This document shows, in pieces, positions 25,401-35,940 of a DNA stretch of 64,000 nt. This DNA comes from Phascolarctos cinereus (Eukaryota > Chordata > Mammalia > Diprotodontia > Phascolarctidae), in the NCBI RefSeq assembly GCF_002099425.1, contig NW_018344336.1, positions 282,001 to 346,000 of the forward strand, written 5' to 3'. Under the pieces are notes generated by a model. The model made no database searches, was not told the DNA's origin, and was given only the letters and a program-made list of their open reading frames with translations. Numbering within the stretch: position 1 is the stretch's first letter; every line of letters begins with the position of its first letter. The position numbers were made by a program, and so were the translations under genes.

Positions 25401-26045
25401 CTGGTTTATATATCTTTTAGGCAAAACAAATATTTATCCCATTAGGAAAAAAAAAACAAACCACCAACCTGATTTCCTAGGGCTTGCCAGCAAGATGTCT
25501 TGAACTGGTATTCGATAACAAAGTTTCTTCTCTCTGCCCAACTGGAAGTGGTCTGTCTCCCAACAGGGTGGTTGGCTGGCAAGTCTGCAAATCCCTGTCA
25601 GTCAATCAGCATTATCTTCAAGGAAACATGATGTGGGTGCTGGAGTCTCAAGTGTGGGGAACACAGGAGACAGGCTCAGTCTCAACCAAAGAGCAGGGTG
25701 AAGATCGTGGGTTTCTCAGAGGTCTAGCTAGAAGTATTAGCTAGTTACACCCAAGTTCTGATTGGCAGTTGAGAACTAATTTGTTTACCAATTAATTTCA
25801 TTTCTACCTGATGATATAAGCTAATGGTGAGGTTGCTTATCAAATTCTCCCATTGGTGGGCTGTCACATATGGGTATCCCATGTTTATGAACATACATGT
25901 TTTTTTTTACAACATATACTCCACATAAGCATAATATTGAAAAACAAGTTACGAAAAACTAACATCAAAATGCTTAAATACAAAAGGGAGCCGAATTAAA
26001 AGTGGAATCAGTTATGTTACAGGCAACAAACTTATTCTCATTACA
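22470..26045 (-). mobile_element. Old endogenous retrovirus, antisense, broken
   Basis: Two diverged repeats of about 415 bp, 22,470-22,882 and 25,632-26,045, both ending (minus-strand start) in TGTAATGA, look like the LTRs. Between them the minus strand carries env-like open pieces at roughly 23,450-24,880, including a hydrophobic membrane segment followed by a short cytoplasmic tail (around 23,500-23,640). No gag or pol could be recognised. The LTRs differ at very roughly a quarter of sites by eye, so it is old. The retroviral class is not assigned and no target duplication was found. Confidence 0.5.
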
Positions 26046-26289
26046 CCTGGTGTTTACTGCCCAAGTGCTCAATCTGGATTCTCATTTAGTCCGTGGGTGC
26101 AATAATGCTCTTGGCCAAGTACCCATCCCCAATGTCCACAGATCTCTGTCCTTCTCCTTCTGCTTCTGGGTGCTGGTGACTTTTTCTTGCATTTCCTGGT
26201 CAGAATTTAGTCCGGTGTGTATTCTAGACTTGTGGGGGTGTTACGTTGTTCCTGCTACTCTGCCATCTTGAATCTGCCTCTCTGAAATA
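26046..26289 (-). other. Possible L1 5' end, antisense
   Basis: Ends in ACTCTGCCATCTTGAATCTG, the reverse of the AAGATGGCAGAGTAG start typical of marsupial L1 5' ends. Otherwise unassigned. Confidence 0.35.
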
Positions 26290-26409
26290 CTTTTATTAAT
26301 TTTTTTTTTCAAAGTAGGGAGATTTTGCACACTACACTGCAGACACTTCAAGAAACAAAAATATAAAACACCACAATGAGCAGACAACACAATCACATTA
26401 ATTAAAAAT

Positions 26410-27170
26410 TCAGGCTTCTTCTTCTGCATTGACTGCTTTGGAAGGCAGGGTTGCCTCATCCTTGCCAAGGTCTGGCATCTGGAGTACTTCAATTAGTGGA
26501 TTTGGGGGAAGAAAGTGTTGTGGAGTGAGCAGGATGTACTGGCGCTGTTGGTGGGCACATGCTATCCTGAGGATCATGTCCATGGCAATTTTTCTTCTCT
26601 CCCAGTCCATGTAGACATCAATTGCATCCAGGCATCTGAAGGGTGATTTTGTGACGGACCATAAAGTAAGAATTAATATAAAGTTTGAAAAAGACTGTTT
26701 ACCTCCAGATATGTCTGCCATGTCATTGAAAGCAGCATCTCTGGGCTGAACTGTTATATTAAGAGTCTCATTCTTATGATCAAAGAGAATTTCCCCACAG
26801 AAGGACCACTGTGAAATTAAGGTGTTAAAGTACACCTTGCATTGTAAAGAAAGATTTTTTTTACCTTTCTGGTATGTTTCATACCTTTGTGTTGATACTT
26901 TATCGAGAGTTTTAATGAGCTTTTTCAAATTCTTTACTTTAACATCTAGATCCAGATATCTTTCTTTTGCTTCTTGGTACTGTTTCACTACATCTTCTCG
27001 TCTTCTGTGAGTGTAGTTTTCTGACTGTATGCGCTCTTTTAAGGCATTAATTTCTCTGTTGAGAACAGAGGCACTTTTTGTAACTTCTTTACGCTCAGGG
27101 CAGATGCATCTGGCCTCAGCAGTCTCCCTCTCAAGTTCTCTCTCTTTCATGGCCATCTCTTTCTTTTTTC
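26410..27170 (-). CDS. SMC6-like retrocopy, C-terminal ATPase head
   Basis: Continuation of the same retrocopy in the next frame. Homology resumes at CICPERKEV (human QICPERIEV) and runs about 240 codons to a stop at 26,410. The ABC signature reads SGGKQSFS where SMC6 has SGGERSFS. Walker B reads FRCLDAIDVYMD where SMC6 has FRCLDEFDVYMD, so the catalytic glutamate is alanine. The shift is +1, most simply one extra base in the A6 run near 27,170 (minus strand CTGAAAAAAGAA). That could be a real lesion or a homopolymer sequencing error. About 110 bases after the stop an A10 run (T-run at 26,300-26,309) may be the retroposed tail. With all three ATPase motifs altered, normal ATP hydrolysis is unlikely. 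Confidence 0.8.
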
Positions 27171-29683
27171 AGTTGGAGGGAATCCAGGTGTTCCTTAAGC
27201 CTAAGGTCATAATGTAGCATGGATTGGTGTTTGGTTTCCACTTCTAAAACAGTCTGGTTTTGTTGTTCAATTAGGGATTCTATTAATTCTGAAACTTGGC
27301 TACATTTTAATTTCAATTCTTCATGTCTCTGTTCAGCTTCTATTTTTGGTTTCCTTAAATTCTCCATCTCTTCTCTTCGAGTTTTCAACTTTTCCTCAAC
27401 CTCTTTCAACTCTTCTTTAATTTCTTGAGCTTCATCTTCCAGAACTGAGAGACTTATTGATCGACTATCTTCTTCATCCTCAAGATTTCTTATTTCTGAA
27501 GTGATACTTATCACATTAATCTTTATTTCTTTTAAATGCTGATAATGACTATCGATAGTTTCTCGATTCTTCTTGATAGCCTTTTCAAGTGAACATACGT
27601 GTTGCTGATATGCAGACAACCGTGCCATTTTATTTTCCACATCTTTCTCCAAATTACTTATTTCTACTTCTATATCACCTAAGTAAGTAGGTCTTGATTC
27701 TTCGCATGAGTAATAGCGCCCCTGATATACTTCGTCACCGCAGGCAGTTAAAACTTTGGTACAATTCTTGGGGGGCCCATGAGGAAGTACCAATTTACGA
27801 GCCACAGAATTATTTTTAATAAGCAGCACTGACTCTATGCCCGTCATGTCAATCAAACTATTGGCCACCACTGCATCATCTATCTCTAAAGCTGTGAGAG
27901 CTGTTGGAAATTCTGGGTGATAAGGAGCTCTGTCTGTTACATCATATAACTCACATTCGAATGCTGACACGATTATCTGTGGTTGTGAAGAGCTCAATGG
28001 ATAAAACCTTTTGATCAGCTCCTGAAGGATTTCTGCATCTTTGTGGTTGTCACAAAAAAAGGTAAGAAGAAGGCCCTTTAAGCAGCATTCAATAGCCATA
28101 GCATATTCAGGGTCTCGGAGACGAATGTAAGCTCCAAGTGGACCTAAAGGTTTGCAAGTAAAGAGCCCTTGTTTCTGGGCATCTTCTACTGCTTCAAGAA
28201 GGGGTGGCATCTGGGGTCCAAATCGTTTTAGTGGCTCAGATCTACAGTCTTTCAATCGGTCTAGCTCTTGTTTGTCATCATTCAGTATTTGCTGCACATA
28301 TGACACATCCTCCCTAACTCGAGAATGCTCTTTATCATCTTTTTCTATAGCTTGATGAAGCTGTTTTATTTCTTCAACAAGTGAATCTTCTTGATCCTTC
28401 AAGTTCCTTATTTTTTCCTTCAAAGCAGAAATTTTTTCCTGTCTTTCTAACTCTGCTATTTCCAGAGTTGATTTCAGGATGTCAAGTTTGTTTTGATGCT
28501 GTTCTGCAACTTTTTCTAACCTATTATATTCATTTTGGGAAGAATTATAGAAAGCCCTTGCTAGACTATAGGCCCTGTATGTTCTCATGGCATCTTCTTT
28601 GGCTTGCATACATATAGGCTGTAATGTAGTGGCTTCTTCACTTAACTTTTGCACATTCTCATGAATAGCTGTATACCTCCTTAAGGCTTCATTAAATATG
28701 ACCTTGGAAGCCTCCAGTTCCTGACTTAATATGATAGTACATTGGTCTCCAACATTTATATTACTTATCATATCATCAAGTTGTCTTTCAGTTTCACTCA
28801 CCATTGCCCAAGTCATCTCATGTTTCATGTCTTCTAACATTATCCCCAAGTCGACCATCGTCTGGAAATGCTCTTCTATCTCTATGCCCTGCCGTTTGAG
28901 CTCCGCAAGCTGCTCTTCTCCTTGTTTTATCTGATACTGGCTTCTGGCCTTTCTCTCCAAAATTTCTGAGTACTCTTGTTTCATCTGTTCAAGCTCTGTA
29001 GCTTTCAGAAAAAATTTATATCTTTCACCTTCACTTCTGGTCCGCAATAACTGTCTGCCCATCTCTTGTGGTAAAATAGACACTGGATTATCTACTTTTA
29101 TCTTAAAATGATCAAGAATGGCAGTAAGTTCCGTTTTTTTAGAAGAAACCAGGTTTCCTGCTTGGTCTTTTAGTTCGTAACTTGGATAGCCCTCCACATT
29201 GATGTGTTGGTGCACAGTTATCGAGTCCCCATAAACCTCAGATTTAAAAGCCTTTACCCCTTTGTTCCTTAATGTAATTGAGATGTCTGCCGAATCCTCT
29301 CCATCTTTCACAAACTCTTTCAAAGACGATCCTAAGGATTTCCCACCAAGACCAACTATGAGAGCTGTTAACAATGTACTCTTCCCACTGTATCCCACCA
29401 CAAAATTGACATTAGCTCCAAATTTCACAGGTCCAAGCATGGCATGGCACATAAAGTTCTCCAGCTGGATACTTTCAATGATCCCAAAGTTCCCTGACTC
29501 TGACTCAGAAGGAGAACCTTCAGGGGACAGCTCCTGAGGAGAGAGGCCCTCCATCTCCTCATTCCAATCTGAATCCGAATCTGAATCCGAATCCGAATCC
29601 GAATCTGAATCCTCCTCTGGCCCTGGCCTGGCCCTTTTATGATCTGTGGCTGGGGTGAAATCGTCCTCCTTTCTCTTAGACAT
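27131..29683 (-). CDS. SMC6-like retrocopy, N-terminal head, coiled coils and hinge
   Basis: SMC6 with SMC5 forms a DNA-repair and recombination ATPase complex in the nucleus. This intronless frame of 850 codons aligns, by memory of the human protein, from the N-terminus to just before the C-terminal head. In order: acidic SD-repeat tail (residues 25-40, from a GAATCY hexamer repeat), N-terminal ATPase head (66-235), Q-loop with VSILPQEM (201-208), coiled coil (235-480), hinge (485-665), coiled coil (670-850). The Walker A loop reads VVGYSGKS at 95-102. Human SMC6 has VVGNNGSGKS, so two residues are missing in frame. Identity to human SMC6 looks near half, lower than expected for a marsupial SMC6, yet no stop interrupts 850 codons. 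The ATG at 29,683 is chosen because MSKRKEDDF matches the SMC6 start. The frame ends early because of one surplus base (see next entry). Confidence 0.85.
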   Translation of the reverse strand: MSKRKEDDFTPATDHKRARPGPEEDSDSDSDSDSDSDSDWNEEMEGLSPQELSPEGSPSESESGNFGIIESIQLENFMCHAMLGPVKFGANVNFVVGYSGKSTLLTALIVGLGGKSLGSSLKEFVKDGEDSADISITLRNKGVKAFKSEVYGDSITVHQHINVEGYPSYELKDQAGNLVSSKKTELTAILDHFKIKVDNPVSILPQEMGRQLLRTRSEGERYKFFLKATELEQMKQEYSEILERKARSQYQIKQGEEQLAELKRQGIEIEEHFQTMVDLGIMLEDMKHEMTWAMVSETERQLDDMISNINVGDQCTIILSQELEASKVIFNEALRRYTAIHENVQKLSEEATTLQPICMQAKEDAMRTYRAYSLARAFYNSSQNEYNRLEKVAEQHQNKLDILKSTLEIAELERQEKISALKEKIRNLKDQEDSLVEEIKQLHQAIEKDDKEHSRVREDVSYVQQILNDDKQELDRLKDCRSEPLKRFGPQMPPLLEAVEDAQKQGLFTCKPLGPLGAYIRLRDPEYAMAIECCLKGLLLTFFCDNHKDAEILQELIKRFYPLSSSQPQIIVSAFECELYDVTDRAPYHPEFPTALTALEIDDAVVANSLIDMTGIESVLLIKNNSVARKLVLPHGPPKNCTKVLTACGDEVYQGRYYSCEESRPTYLGDIEVEISNLEKDVENKMARLSAYQQHVCSLEKAIKKNRETIDSHYQHLKEIKINVISITSEIRNLEDEEDSRSISLSVLEDEAQEIKEELKEVEEKLKTRREEMENLRKPKIEAEQRHEELKLKCSQVSELIESLIEQQNQTVLEVETKHQSMLHYDLRLKEHLDSLQLKKERDGHERERT
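29568..29612. repeat. GAATCY hexamer microsatellite in the SMC6-like frame
   Basis: Seven to eight copies of GAATCT/GAATCC on the plus strand. On the minus strand it encodes alternating Ser-Asp, giving an acidic N-terminal stretch. Confidence 0.9.
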
Positions 29684-29929
29684 TGTGTCAGTGACAACAG
29701 AGGACCCCCGAGACGCTTCTAATTGTTCCTTCTCCTCCCCAAGGCTTCGGGCTCAAGCCGATGCTACTGATGCTCCTCAGCCCTCGACTCCTCTCAGACC
29801 CTCAAAGCCATGGCCAACCCCAGCTTCCTTTTCTAGTCCGGCACCCACGGCCAAGTTCGGACCTACCTCAGAGCCCGACGGCCGGCTCAGGGAGGCGCAG
29901 CTGCGACGGGGCGGCCACCGACCAGGTCC

Positions 29930-30360
29930 AGGAACGCCGAAGTCCGGCAGAGGCGGCGGCCACTGCGGGGGCCCGCAACGCCAAGACCCGCAGAGGCGGC
30001 GGCGGCGGCGGGCACGGAGGGGGAGGGGAAGGGGAACGCCAAGAACCGCAGAGGAGGTGGCGGCGGCGGGCAACCGGGGGGACACGGACGCCAAAGTCCG
30101 ACAGAGGCGGCGGGCAAAGGAGGGGGGGGCCCGCGAACGCTAAAGTCCGGCACAGGCGGCCGCGGCAACAGGGGGACCGCGAACCCCAAGGCCCACAAAG
30201 GCGATGGGCACCGGGAGGGGGGCGAACGCTAAGACCCGTATAGGCGGCGGGCAACCGGGGGGGGGGCCGTAAACGCCAAGACCCGCAGAGGCGGCGACAG
30301 CAACGGGGAGGGGTGGGGGGGGCGCGAACCCTAGGGTCCAGCAGAGGCTGCGGCGTACTA
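29930..30360. repeat. GC-rich minisatellite, about nine units of 45-55 bp
   Basis: Diverged units each begin near AACGCCAAGACCCGCAGAGG followed by GCGGCGG and a G-run spacer. Units start near 29,931, 29,977, 30,033, 30,086, 30,135, 30,180, 30,224, 30,272 and 30,326. Long minus-strand open frames through it are a by-product of composition. Confidence 0.85.
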
Positions 30361-30809
30361 GGGGTTCCGTCCGGCACACGCGCCGCCACACAGAGCCCCT
30401 CCCCCTCACAACCACGCGAAACCGCGGCCCTGCCTTCCACTCCCGTGGCTGGGTAACCCTCACCACTCAACCCGAGACCAGCAGCAATAAGGCCCAGACT
30501 GCAATCTCTGACAGCTACTCCACTATAGACCTCCTCCTGCGCCTGCGTGGGGATCAGGAAAGAAGGAGGACGGGCTAGTGTCTTGCAGTGCGCCTGCGTC
30601 GCAACCTCGTCGGGGGGGGGGCCCGCCTTCGGTGTGTGATAACAGCGCTTCTTTTGCGCCTGCGCCCAACCCGAGAGCGAGGATGCGAGCGAGCTAGAGA
30701 GGGAGGGGAAGGGCCGAGGCTCGGGTGTGCGCCTGCGCGGCAGTCTCTGTCATAACCCCACCCTCAGGCTGCAGCATCCATCTTCTTTCTGCGCCTGCGT
30801 GGAGCCTGG

Positions 30810-30916
30810 AAGCGGGGCGGGGCGGAGCGGGGCGGGGCGGGGTGGGGCGGGGCGGGGGGCGGGAGAAGAGAGAGAGAGATTATGTGAGTGGTGGGGGCGG
30901 GGGCGGGGGCGGGGGA
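30810..30916. promoter_or_regulatory. GC-box cluster and G-run tract
   Basis: Repeated GGGGCGGGGC (Sp1/KLF-type) from 30,810, then GGGGGC repeats at 30,890-30,914. The tract could also form G-quadruplex structure on the plus strand. Confidence 0.6.
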
Positions 30917-31039
30917 GTGTGGGGAGAGGAGAGGTCCCTTCGCTGTTGTGGACCTGCGCCGCAGCTTCTGTGCCGGGGTCCTGTACCCTGGCTTTCACGC
31001 AGCTTGACCTCGGGAGGGCCAAAAGATTTCTAGTGGGCC

Positions 31040-33600
31040 AAGAGGAAATGGTGCATCTGGTGGCTGTCAGTCTGTCCGTCCGTGCCTCTCCCTCCCCCTT
31101 GTCACAAAGCTCCCAAGGGTTCCCTGATCATCCCTGGCCAGAAAACTCCCAGATCTCCTCCACCTCCAGACCCTCCTCACTCTGCTAAGCCCCTGCAGCC
31201 CTCTCTCTCTGTCTTCTGTCTCAGTTTGTTAACAGATTAAAAAAAAAACTCTGATGAAACGAATTTAAGAACCCAGGTGGGCACAAAAGCCATTATTCAA
31301 AGCAATGACATTTTCAATTGCTATGTGAAGAAGATTTCGGGAAGAGTTCAATAATTCTGTCTTCACTGATTTAGAATTGATAATAATTTAATTTGGGTTG
31401 GACAGTGACAAGCTCTTAGAGCATTTCCATTATACAGTGTCCAAAATAGAGAGGATATAATGAAGGGAAAAGGGATATTTCTTATTAAGAAGAACAAACC
31501 AATGGTGAGGAAGCAAGTTTTGAGTACAGTCTCCAAGTATTGGTGGGGCTGCCATAAACAGAGAGATTGGACTTGTTTTTCTCTGTCTCTGAGAGATGAA
31601 TTAGAATAAGTAATAGGGATAAGGAACAGGGATATAAATTTTGGCTGGATGTAAAAAAAAGCTTCCTAGTCAGGACAGTTGTACAGAAATGAGATAAACT
31701 GCCATGTGAACTCTGACCTCTTAAAGACCGAAAGTCTCCAAGTAGATTGACTCCTTACTGGTGATAATGTAGAGAGGATGCCTGGTGAGGCTGGACTGAA
31801 TGACCTCAGAATTCTCTTCCAACTCAAAGCTTCTGACATTGAAGTAAAACTTTTGTAACATTCAAAAGGAAAGGGATAGCTACTCCAATAAATGATTTAT
31901 TGGATGGGGGGACTATGGGACCTTTCATAAGTGCTTTTGGTCACCTTGAAACCCCAGCCCTACCCATTCCTGCTAACAAGTTAGTTAAGAATTGTGCGCT
32001 CTGAGTCCTCTCCATTCATTAAATGAATGCTGGGAGAAGTGTTCATTTTTGCAGCCCATTACTATGCATCTTTGAAAGGAATGTTTTCTTATGAAATATG
32101 CTAGAATTCAGACCTTATCTCCCCCACTTTTCTCCATTACTGTAATTTTCTGTATTATTTTCTTGCTTTGGTTGGCAAGGATTCCTTATATTTGCAGGGT
32201 GAGGATGGAGGGGGGAATTCAAAACCAGACTGGTAGAAATAGCTTGGGTTTTTTAAAAGGTTTGGGGGCAAAGATTGAATTCTTACCTGGAAATGGCACT
32301 CTAGCTTAATGGCATTTTCTTTCCCTTGTACTTAGCATGCACACACTGAAGACCAAGTGGTCAGGGACAGATTTCTTCTCTGTGCTCCTCATAGGTCTGT
32401 AACAGGAATATCCCGGCCCTTTATATTAAGTCACTGACTTAAGGCATCACTACCTTCTTTCTATGGCAAGATAGCCTGTCTACTGGCCTATGAGTAACAC
32501 ATCAGGGTGGTTTGACCATGTTGTTTCACCTACTTTACTGTACCCCAAATGGGACTGCCTGCTGCTGCTGCCCTGCTTCCTGATACTGGCCTCTGTAATT
32601 GCCAGAGCATGGTGGCTGTCTTGATGGGAATGCCGACTTTCTCCATTTAGGTCAGATCAGACAGGATGTCTCTTTCCCAGCTAGGCTGCCATTGGCCAGC
32701 AGGGCAGGTGACAGCCCCTTATAGCCCTGCAGAGAGTTGGTCAGTGGACTTTTCACAGGCTTGCTCAAGGTACTTTCAATCAGGTGTTTTCCAGAGAAAG
32801 GACTCAGAGGCCTAGCAAAGTCTATATCTGGAATATGGAACACATTGAGGGGAAAAATAAAAGAAACTCTGAAACATGAGGAGAAATCAAAGAGCACAGG
32901 CAGGTGCATGACCAGACTTCCTCTCTGGCACTCCATTTTGTGATACAAAAGGAACCCATACCCCAAAACATTTCTGCCAGCTTCGGAGACAGCGGCAGTG
33001 GGTCCTGAAATTCCCATCCTTGGGACAAGGCACTACTAACGCTGCAGTCCTCTTTTACAACACAACCTGACTCCTGGGTGGAGAAATTGTTGTGTTGAAG
33101 TTTGTCCTTAATGCACTGACACCTTGGAGAAAATCAGGAAATAAGAGTTTTAGCATGGCAGTCACTCCTGAGGGAACAAGCCAGCACAGACCAATTTTGC
33201 TGAGGGTCAGCAGGGAGAAAACTGGCCTGTGTAAGGGATCACAATGAGGGGGAAAGAAAAGAAGAAGATAAAAATCTTCACTCTTCCTAATTCTGCCTTG
33301 AACAGGTTCTGGTGTCATGAATCCAGCTCTGGTATGTGGGGTGACTATCTCCTCCAGCTTCCAGTCATCTTGAACAATGAAATTGTTTTCCAGGATGGAT
33401 TGGAATCAAAAAAACATTAAGTACCTGCCATCCGAAGAAGAATCATCCTAGGCCCTGGGAGAAATGCAACATTTGATAGAGAAAGTCCCTGACCTCACAA
33501 CAGTTATGGTTTAGTGGGAGGATAAGGCCAACACAACTTGAATACTCAATGTTAACAAAATAAGTAGGTCAGAGAGGTCCATAAACAAGTACTATCTGAA
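31040..33600. other. Intergenic, largely unassigned
   Basis: Apart from a possible L3/CR1 3' end (31,600-31,850), no repeat or gene is recognised. A 121-codon minus-strand frame (32,652-33,017) has no recognised family. Confidence 0.4.
31600..31850 (+). mobile_element. L3/CR1-like LINE 3' end
   Basis: Contains GAGGCTGGACTGAATGACCT (31,788) and TTCCAACTCAAAGCTTCTGA (31,816), the typical end of CR1/L3 elements. Confidence 0.5.
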
Positions 33601-33639
33601 CTAAATTGCGTTGTTTTTTTTTTCTTCTTTTGAAAAATC

Positions 33640-34435
<796 letters not shown>

Positions 34436-35179
34436 CCCCAACCCTCCAGGGCTAATTTTAGACCCCCACTCCCAGCCATTCCCTCCTGGGGCTCAGGCAG
34501 ATAGCCCAATTGTCTTACTGCTGGGATTCCCGAAACGGCCAGGGAAGGAGGGGGGGAGGAGGAGTGAAACAATGACAGTCCCCCACCCCCAACCCCAATC
34601 CGGCCGTCCCCCCATAAAACTCGGTGGACTCTGGAGCCCAAGAGGGAGCTCAGCCCGGGATGGGCATCACTACCCCTCTCCTTCCCCTCCCTCCCTCCCT
34701 CCCGCCCGGCCGGGTCTGATCAGGTTCCTTCCTAACTTCAAAGACAACCCGCCTGGGACAGCTGGCCGCCCCTCCACCTCCCTCCTTCAGCCCAAGCCCA
34801 ACCCTCCTCCCTCTCCCCCCACCCCAACTCTTCTGCATAACAAGAGAAGCAGAAATGGGAGCCTGAGTCCAGGCCAGTTTTATCCGAAGCTGGATAACTA
34901 TTACTGGCACAGCTAAAGGCCTTCATCCCGCTGCCCATACATCCCGAGGAAGGGAAGGATCACGTCCACCAAGGGGCCCCACTATCCCGCCCAGATATTT
35001 GGTCACAGGGAAAACATCTACCTTCGATCCCAGCCCAGAATGTGTCTGTGGCTCAGAGGGGAAATGATTGGGTCCCATTCAACTCTCACAAGGGAACTCA
35101 ACCCTCAGCCTAAACAAGACAGGGAGGACCCCGCCCCACCCCCTTCTCCTTTGATTGATAGAGAAATGAAGAGAGGGAC

Positions 35180-35940
35180 TGGAAATTGTCAAGTTTCTGC
35201 CCACCAGTGGGTCCGGGAGCCACTGAAGGACCCGGCAGAGATGTGGAATGGCTCTCCATGCCCCAGGCCTGTCTCTCTCCTCCTCTCATCTCTCTGGTGG
35301 ATGACCTCGAGGGTCTAGTGAATAACTCTAGCAGGGCTACTCAACTATGTTGCCCCTACTGTTTGAAATCTCCCAAGCCCCTAGCATTTCCTCAGCTTGT
35401 CACCAGTGAGAACAGTACAAAGAGGGTGAGGCGTCTTTCCTGGAATCTCTCAACCCCCCAAATTTCCACTCCTAGTCCCTCGAGGGTGAGGTGGTTACTC
35501 CGGGAACCAGGAGCTGAGCAGAGCGGAGTCTGGGCGGGGTCAACCCCGAATGAGAGCCCACGGTCGGTGACGTCAGCGCCCACCTTTGAGAGGCAAGAGC
35601 CCCTCCCTCCACCAGGAAACCCAGTCCAGCCCCCCTCACCGGTCCCGCGCTTGGGTTCGGGTGCCCCACTCACCGTTGGGCTACCTGTCGGTTTCGCTAC
35701 ATCTCCCCTCCCCCACGAGTCCCACTGGGCTCAATTTAGCCACCATCCCCTCACCCCTCCCAACCCCAAAGGAACCGGACAATTCGACGGGGCTACGGGT
35801 GGGTTTATCTGATTGCAACCATTACAGGTGCCCTGAAGGCAGGGAGGAGGAGCCAGAACTGGACAGATGCTGATGCCACAGTCTGTCCATCTGTTTGTCC
35901 ATCCCTCTGTCCCCCTAATAAAACTGGATTTATTTTGTAT
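35180..35940 (-). repeat. Duplicated unit, inverted copy A
   Basis: Reverse complement of the body of the tandem units at 41-64 kb. Matches include the CACCTTTGAGAGGCA block (35,581), a perfect CRE TGACGTCA (35,568-35,575) and the junction block ending in CAAAATAAATCCAG on the minus strand. On the plus strand it holds AATAAA at 35,917. A 209-codon plus-strand frame without an ATG at its start covers it. This copy is the most CpG-rich. Confidence 0.65.
35568..35575. promoter_or_regulatory. CRE palindrome TGACGTCA in unit A
   Basis: Perfect CREB/CREM consensus. The equivalent site is perfect in unit C (44,289) and reads TGATGTCA in units D and E, which fits CpG decay. Confidence 0.45.

Larger units (their letters stand above)
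29690..31030 (-). promoter_or_regulatory. CpG-island promoter upstream of the SMC6-like retrocopy
   Basis: Very GC- and CpG-rich sequence starting right at the retrocopy start codon. It holds a CpG-rich minisatellite (29,930-30,360), five TGCGCCTGCG motifs (30,538; 30,589; 30,655; 30,728; 30,790) that resemble NRF1 sites with one change, and a run of GGGGCGGGG GC boxes (30,810-30,865). No TATA box stands out. It may drive the minus-strand gene, the plus strand, or both. The plus strand has no recognised exon downstream. Confidence 0.65.

Noticed and set aside
27160-27180. Programmed -1 frameshift at AAAAAAG in the SMC6 copy
   Set aside because: The heptamer is not in the register needed for a -1 slip, and the second frame requires a +1 change.
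29868-30470. 200-codon minus-strand open frame upstream of the SMC6 copy
   Set aside because: It runs through the CpG-rich minisatellite, and several frames on both strands are open there because the sequence is poor in A and T. No domain or start context supports it.
32652-33017. 121-codon minus-strand open frame
   Set aside because: No recognised family and no supporting gene structure.
35186-35812. 209-codon plus-strand frame over inverted unit A
   Set aside because: It has no ATG at its start and is low-complexity, proline- and serine-rich. Kept only as part of the strand question for the repeated units.
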